Origin: Promethearchaeota archaeon | Lineage (GTDB): Archaea; Asgardarchaeota; Lokiarchaeia; Sigyniarchaeales; SOKP01 | Length of the DNA: 39,833 nucleotides | Reading direction: 5' to 3' | Assembly (NCBI GenBank): GCA_013375475.1 | Contig: JABXKD010000022.1 | Span: 1 to 39,833, forward strand | Shown: one piece after another, positions 35,532 to 39,833 of the stretch | How positions within the stretch are numbered: position 1 is the stretch's first letter | Layout: every line of letters begins with the position of its first letter | The notes under the pieces: model-generated | The model's input: the letters and a program-made list of their open reading frames with translations, nothing else | What the model was told of the DNA's origin: nothing | The model's database searches: none | Made by a program: the position numbers and the translations under genes

Positions 35532-36065
35532 TTAAGATAAGTGCTTATATGTATTATAAAGCCTTTTAATAATAGTATTAAATGCTTCATTAACTCCTTC
35601 ACCGGTTTTAGCGCTAGTTCTATAAAACCCAAGGAAGTTGTGCTTATCTACTAATTTTTGGATTTTAGAATCATCAAAATTGTATTGATCCACTAAATCT
35701 ACTTTATTTGCAAAGAGAACGACCGGAATCTCACCACAGTATTTTGAGATATCATTATACCAATCAAATATGTGATTAAAACTTTTTTTTCCAAAGTTAT
35801 TATCTTCCAGAGAATAGATAATTACAGCCGCATCACTTTTATTGTAAAAAGAGGTTCGTAAAAAATTAAAGTCAACTTGGCCAGCAATATCCCAAAATAA
35901 TAATCTAATTTTATCCTCATTAATTTCTTGATCAAATACGAAAAATTGTGCTCCAATAGTTTTAATATAATCCTGCTTAAAAGAGCCTTTTGTGAATTTT
36001 TTAATTAGTGAGGTCTTACCGACCTTTCCATCACCGATGACAGTAATTTTAAACTTTAATTTCAT
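35532..36065 (-). CDS. Ras/Rab-like small GTPase (second copy)
   Basis: A 177-residue paralogue of the GTPase at 30.1 kb, with GDGKVGKTS, KTIGAQF, DIAGQ, NKVD and TSAKTG in the same places. The effector-facing part of the sequence (KTIGAQFFVFDQEI, LLFWDIAGQVDFNFLR) is strongly kept between the copies, so both may bind the same type of partner. It lacks a C-terminal Cys. I chose ATG 36065; an in-frame GTG at 36074 would add three residues. It is divergent from the second winged-helix/TPR gene, with a short gene of unknown role between them. Confidence 0.93.
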   Translation of the reverse strand: MKLKFKITVIGDGKVGKTSLIKKFTKGSFKQDYIKTIGAQFFVFDQEINEDKIRLLFWDIAGQVDFNFLRTSFYNKSDAAVIIYSLEDNNFGKKSFNHIFDWYNDISKYCGEIPVVLFANKVDLVDQYNFDDSKIQKLVDKHNFLGFYRTSAKTGEGVNEAFNTIIKRLYNTYKHLS

Positions 36066-36402
36066 TCCAAACACATTTAAGATTTACTTTTTAACGGAAT
36101 GAACCGGGTATATATTTGGATTTACGAAAAAGAAGTTAAGTTCATATAAAAGGTTTTTTAATAAGATGGTGGATTTCTTCTAACTATGCCTTATTTTTAA
36201 GTATGTTTCATCTATAATTGCAAAAAGTTATAAAAACTCCATGCCTTATTTCGGCAGACCAAAAAAAATTCGGTTATTGACTATTTCTTGGATACCAGCT
36301 TTATACAAAAATTATGGTTTTCTATACTTATAATTGAAATCTTCAAAAATATTTAAAAAGGAGAATAATAAAAAAATTATTAATTAAGACTAAAAAGCAT
36401 TC
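36066..36402. other. AT-rich intergenic region upstream of the second GTPase
   Basis: About 340 bases without a recognisable gene or RNA. ATGCCTTATTT occurs twice (near 36186 and 36241), too short to interpret. The GTPase promoter should lie here. Confidence 0.35.
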
Positions 36403-36606
36403 CTATAAATTTTTCAAACCAAATTTGAATTTTTCAGGATTTAGATAATAATATCCTTCTGATTTTTTCCATTTCTTAAGCAATTGTGCCTTAGTTTCTT
36501 TAATTTCTTCTTCCAATGTGAAAGGAATCCGTTTTTGTTCAACAGGGAGTTCTTCCATAAAGATTTGTTCATTTTCAAAAACAGGTTTTTTATAAGCTTC
36601 AACCAT
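36403..36606 (-). CDS. Small charged protein, unknown
   Basis: A 67-residue protein rich in Glu and Lys, with helical stretches (LEEEIKETKAQLLKKWKK) and a C-terminus ending EKFKFGLKNL. Its composition is like a real short soluble protein rather than noise. It lies between the second GTPase and the second winged-helix/TPR gene, in the GTPase direction. The first copy of that module has no counterpart. I do not recognise a family. Confidence 0.45.
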   Translation of the reverse strand: MVEAYKKPVFENEQIFMEELPVEQKRIPFTLEEEIKETKAQLLKKWKKSEGYYYLNPEKFKFGLKNL

Positions 36607-36762
36607 TTCTTTTACACCATTATTTTTTTTTACTTAATAGTAAAATGATTATTATTGCATATATAGTCTAGTTTGGTGAAGTATAGATGGAGTCTTGGAT
36701 TTACTATGGATCATAAACTATAAATAGAATTTTACTTACTATTATCTTAAGGCTCATTAAAT

Positions 36763-36768
36763 AAGGAG
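36763..36768 (+). promoter_or_regulatory. Ribosome binding site fixing the GTG start at 36777
   Basis: AAGGAG lies eight bases before GTG 36777. The resulting N-terminus lines up residue for residue with that of the first winged-helix/TPR protein, which supports this start over later ATGs. Confidence 0.6.
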
Positions 36769-36776
36769 TACCAAGT

Positions 36777-38726
36777 GTGGTATCTAAATGTAATTATCCT
36801 CCTGAAGAGATTATAAAACCTATTATTGGCAAACCTAATTACGAATTTATCATATTATGGATGTTAAATAATAATGATGTATGCACATGGGCAAACCTGA
36901 AAGAAAAGATTACTCATTCCACATTATCAAACTACCTAAAAAGACTTAGGGATAAAGGCTATGTTGAAAAGAGAGTATACAATCAGTATCAAATTACTTC
37001 TAAAGGCAAGGATAAATTTTATGAACTATCTGAAACAAAGCAAAAAATTAAAAAAATAAATTTTCCTCCCGAAGCTATACTTAGAAGGAGGAATTATGAT
37101 CACTGGATTCTTTGGATGGTGTCTAACAATAATTATTGCAATTGGTCCGATTTTTCTGAGCTTCCTCTTTCGATCAATCAATCTTCTTTATCTAAAAATT
37201 TAAATTCGTTATTAGATAAGGAGTTTATTAGGAAGGAAGAGAAAAAGTATAGGATCACTCGATTAGGTAAAACTGAATATTCAAATATGCTAAGATTGTA
37301 TGATTTAGATAGACAATCAATCTTAGATGAAGAAAATAAACGGATAAAGGAAATTACTAAAACCACAAATACCTTCTTTAAAGAGTATAAAATAGAAGAT
37401 GTTATTATTAAATTCCGGTTTTTAAACAACAAATTGAAGCTACCATTTGAACAGGTCAAATCCACTCTAAAAAGTGAAGAAGATTTTGATAAAGCTTTAC
37501 TTTATCTCTCTATAAATCATCCAGATCAATTTCCTTATTATATTTCTCCAGAGGATTTTTCTAAAAAATACGACCTCAATCTGATTAAACTTAAATTTGT
37601 TATTCTTTGCATTGTTGAAGAAAATATTTTTCCAATAAAATTTTTTAAATTAGATTTACCTAATGGAAATACATTTTATTTTCAAGTGAATGGGAAATTA
37701 GAACGGATGCTTAATGTAATTGTGGATGATCATGTTGTTAAATTCACATATTTAAATAATTTAAATGAAGAAATTTCTGAAGGAATCCCTCCATTAACCA
37801 TGGAAAGTATTGTTAATGCAATTCTAGAGGAGATAATTGATAATATATTTAATCCTGGTTTAAAAGCTGCTTTAAAAGCATTCTTACCAAATTATATCAA
37901 CTACTTAGCTTACAAAGTTGAGAAAGAGAGGAAACTACTCGATACTTTTGACAAATTAGAAGGATTAATATGGAGAGAAATCCAGAATTATAGTTTTTCT
38001 GAAGTACAAGAACAGTCTGATAAAATATTTGCTCTTAGTTCTTATTTAGATCCTTCAAAGAGCTTTGAAGACAGTTTAGAAGAAATCAACAAATCCATTG
38101 ATCAAAATCCTAAAGAAATTGATTTATATTATATTAAAAGCCAAATTTTTATGTATTTTGATAAGTATAGTGAAGCTTTAATCCTTTTAGATGGTATGGT
38201 CAAAGACTTTCCTCAAAATGAAAAAAATCTCAAAATGAAAAAAGCATCTGTCCTTAAAAGAATGAGAGATCTTGAAGGGGGATTAGAAATTATTGATGAA
38301 TTAATCGGAAAGTACCCTGAAGACAATGATCTTCTTAATTATAAAGCGGTTTGGTATCAATACTTAAATAAAAGGGAAGAAGCCCTCGAAATTATCCAAA
38401 AACTCATAGAACGAGAGCCAGATAATGGGATTTATCACGATTCTTATGGTGAAATTCTTATGGCTTTTAATGACCACGAGCTAGCTATAGATAAATTTCA
38501 TAGGGCATTAGAGCTAGATCCAAACAGTTGGTATATTTATCAAACTTACATTAAACTTGGAATTTGTTATAGGGAGCTGGATGATTATGGAAAGGCGCTT
38601 GAGCATCTAACGAAAGGTGAAGAACTCATAGATCAATCTTCGAGTGAGAGCGATACAAAACAGATGTGGCATTCTTATGCTAAACCCTTCATAGAAGAGA
38701 CAAAGGTGCTTCTTGAAGATTTTTAA
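36777..38726 (+). CDS. Winged-helix/TPR protein (second copy)
   Basis: A 649-residue paralogue of the protein at 30.9 kb, roughly half identical by eye over its whole length. It repeats the layout: two FPP-led winged-helix domains (about 7-80 and 96-172), a middle region with FRFLNNKLKLPFEQVKS, and C-terminal TPR-like repeats (EDSLEEINKSIDQNP, LNKREEALEIIQKLI, ELAIDKFHRALELDP). The best TPR matches are in this copy. It starts at GTG with AAGGAG upstream, whereas the first copy appears leaderless, so the two may be controlled differently. It is again divergent from a small GTPase. Confidence 0.78.
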   Translation: MVSKCNYPPEEIIKPIIGKPNYEFIILWMLNNNDVCTWANLKEKITHSTLSNYLKRLRDKGYVEKRVYNQYQITSKGKDKFYELSETKQKIKKINFPPEAILRRRNYDHWILWMVSNNNYCNWSDFSELPLSINQSSLSKNLNSLLDKEFIRKEEKKYRITRLGKTEYSNMLRLYDLDRQSILDEENKRIKEITKTTNTFFKEYKIEDVIIKFRFLNNKLKLPFEQVKSTLKSEEDFDKALLYLSINHPDQFPYYISPEDFSKKYDLNLIKLKFVILCIVEENIFPIKFFKLDLPNGNTFYFQVNGKLERMLNVIVDDHVVKFTYLNNLNEEISEGIPPLTMESIVNAILEEIIDNIFNPGLKAALKAFLPNYINYLAYKVEKERKLLDTFDKLEGLIWREIQNYSFSEVQEQSDKIFALSSYLDPSKSFEDSLEEINKSIDQNPKEIDLYYIKSQIFMYFDKYSEALILLDGMVKDFPQNEKNLKMKKASVLKRMRDLEGGLEIIDELIGKYPEDNDLLNYKAVWYQYLNKREEALEIIQKLIEREPDNGIYHDSYGEILMAFNDHELAIDKFHRALELDPNSWYIYQTYIKLGICYRELDDYGKALEHLTKGEELIDQSSSESDTKQMWHSYAKPFIEETKVLLEDF

Positions 38727-38895
38727 TCATAGAATTAAAAAAATATTTACGAATATATATTAGAATAACTCGATACGATGCGAATTCATAACTTATTTTA
38801 AATTGTGGTTATTTACTTAACTTGAATCGTTAGTTGTATATTTAGAGATATTTTATTAGAAATTTGTTATTAATTAATAAAGAGTTCAAATAATA

Positions 38896-39780
38896 ATGAA
38901 AGAGTTTAAAGATAAGGTAGCAGTAGTTACCGGTGCCGCAAGTGGAATCGGTCGTGGTTTAGCAAGAAGAGCTGCCAGAGAAGGTATGAAAGTTGTATTG
39001 GCAGATATCGAAAAAGACGCTCTAAATCAAACTGAAGAAGAATTGAAGAGATCGGGAGCAAATGTAATATCAGTAATAACTGATGTTTCTAAGTTAGAGG
39101 ACATTGAAAATTTAGCTCGATTGACAATAAATGCATTTGGAGAAGTTCACATTTTATGCAATAACGCCGGAGTGGGTATGGGAGGGTTTCTTTGGGATTG
39201 CACTTTAACTGATTTTAATTGGGTTATAGGAGTGAATTTATGGGGGGTAATCCATGGGATTCGCACATTTATTCCCATAATGCTAAAGCAAAATAATGAT
39301 TGCCATATAGTAAATACCGCCTCTATGTCAGGATTAATAACGGGAGAAGCTGCAAATGGAATTTATAGTATTACTAAACATGGAGTAGTAGCGCTTAGTG
39401 AGAGTCTGCGTACAGCTTTTCCCTTAAGGAAGAGTAAGATAGGTGTTTCGGTCGTTTGTCCTGGGATTGTAAACACTAGAATTACCGATTGTGAGAGAAA
39501 TCGGCCAGCAGAATTATGCGGTCCAAATTATGAACGAAGCATGGAGAGGTTCATAAAGCGTTATCCTAAATCCGAAGAAACCGTAAAAGCTTATACAAAA
39601 ATGTACGAAACAGGGACATCTCCCGATCAAGCAGGCGACATCATATTTGAGTGTGTCAAGAAGGAAATTTTTTACATTTTTACAGAAACGGGAATCCATT
39701 GGAAGGAATTTATGAAAACGCGATTTGAGGGCATTTTAAAGGATTTTGACCAAAATAATTCTATATTAGAGAATTTATGA
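38896..39780 (+). CDS. Short-chain dehydrogenase/reductase
   Basis: A 294-residue classical SDR that oxidises or reduces an alcohol/carbonyl with a nicotinamide cofactor. TGAASGIG (12-19) binds the cofactor, Asp37 at the end of the second strand favours NAD(H), and NNAG (89-92) follows. The catalytic set is Asn114, Ser143 in NTASMSG, Tyr157 and Lys161 (YSITK). The C-terminus is about 40 residues longer than the family minimum. The substrate is unknown, and no neighbouring gene within the window points to a pathway. Confidence 0.9.
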   Translation: MKEFKDKVAVVTGAASGIGRGLARRAAREGMKVVLADIEKDALNQTEEELKRSGANVISVITDVSKLEDIENLARLTINAFGEVHILCNNAGVGMGGFLWDCTLTDFNWVIGVNLWGVIHGIRTFIPIMLKQNNDCHIVNTASMSGLITGEAANGIYSITKHGVVALSESLRTAFPLRKSKIGVSVVCPGIVNTRITDCERNRPAELCGPNYERSMERFIKRYPKSEETVKAYTKMYETGTSPDQAGDIIFECVKKEIFYIFTETGIHWKEFMKTRFEGILKDFDQNNSILENL

Positions 39781-39833
39781 GGGTATTAATTAATTCTTTC
39801 TACGATTGTAGATATAATATTATTACCAAATCC

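Noticed and set aside
1..39833. CRISPR arrays, tRNA or rRNA genes, and insertion sequences
   Set aside because: I looked in every gap for regular repeats, tRNA-like cloverleaf and T-loop patterns, and transposase reading frames and found none that hold up by eye.

Overview
The window most likely comes from an Asgard archaeon, probably of the Lokiarchaeia type. The DNA is AT-rich and carries archaeal four-subunit 2-oxoacid:ferredoxin oxidoreductases, HdrA and FrhB-type redox proteins. It also carries two Ras/Rab-like small GTPases and two 7TM proteins with a longin-like tail, a combination typical of Asgard genomes. Promoters look archaeal: TATA boxes, and a mix of nearly leaderless starts and starts with GGAGG-like ribosome binding sites. 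This assignment is inference, since the window holds no rRNA or tRNA. I found no CRISPR array and no intact insertion sequence.

Region 1 (0-4.4 kb): a URO-D-fold corrinoid methyltransferase-like gene lies divergent to a Cys-rich ferredoxin. Next come a 7TM membrane protein and a protein with two nitroreductase-like halves, in a likely operon.

Region 2 (4.4-26.2 kb) is a redox island with three 2-oxoacid oxidoreductases. (i) A PorCD-PorA-PorB operon, in which PorB is circularly permuted: the NNEAY-like half comes first and the CxxC/GDG half last. (ii) A six-gene operon, porG-porD-porA-nuoE-nuoF-[2Fe2S/4Fe4S-porB], which looks like a 2-oxoacid oxidoreductase joined to an NADH-dehydrogenase/HydABC-type electron module. 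(iii) A KOR-type operon, korC-korD-korA-korB, followed by HdrA with a fused MvhD domain. Between (i) and (ii) lie a cysteine-poor MvhD-like protein and an FrhB-like protein with an N-terminal winged helix. Between (ii) and (iii) lie an MFS transporter, an alpha-alpha toroid (terpene cyclase-like) protein and an ADP-forming acyl-CoA synthetase alpha subunit. Together these genes suggest oxidation of 2-oxoacids to acyl-CoA, with electrons passed to ferredoxin, NAD(H) or HdrA-type partners and the acyl-CoA energy conserved by the synthetase.

Region 3 (26.2-39.8 kb) is signalling and accessory DNA. It holds an orphan DUF35 protein, an antitoxin-like protein and two tandem 7TM-longin proteins. A divergent pair, small GTPase plus winged-helix/TPR protein, occurs twice (30.1-32.8 kb and 35.5-38.7 kb). 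The stretch between the copies holds a LuxE-like acyl-protein synthetase, a HepT/MntA toxin-antitoxin pair and a thiolase C-terminal remnant that abuts the second copy. A short-chain dehydrogenase closes the window.
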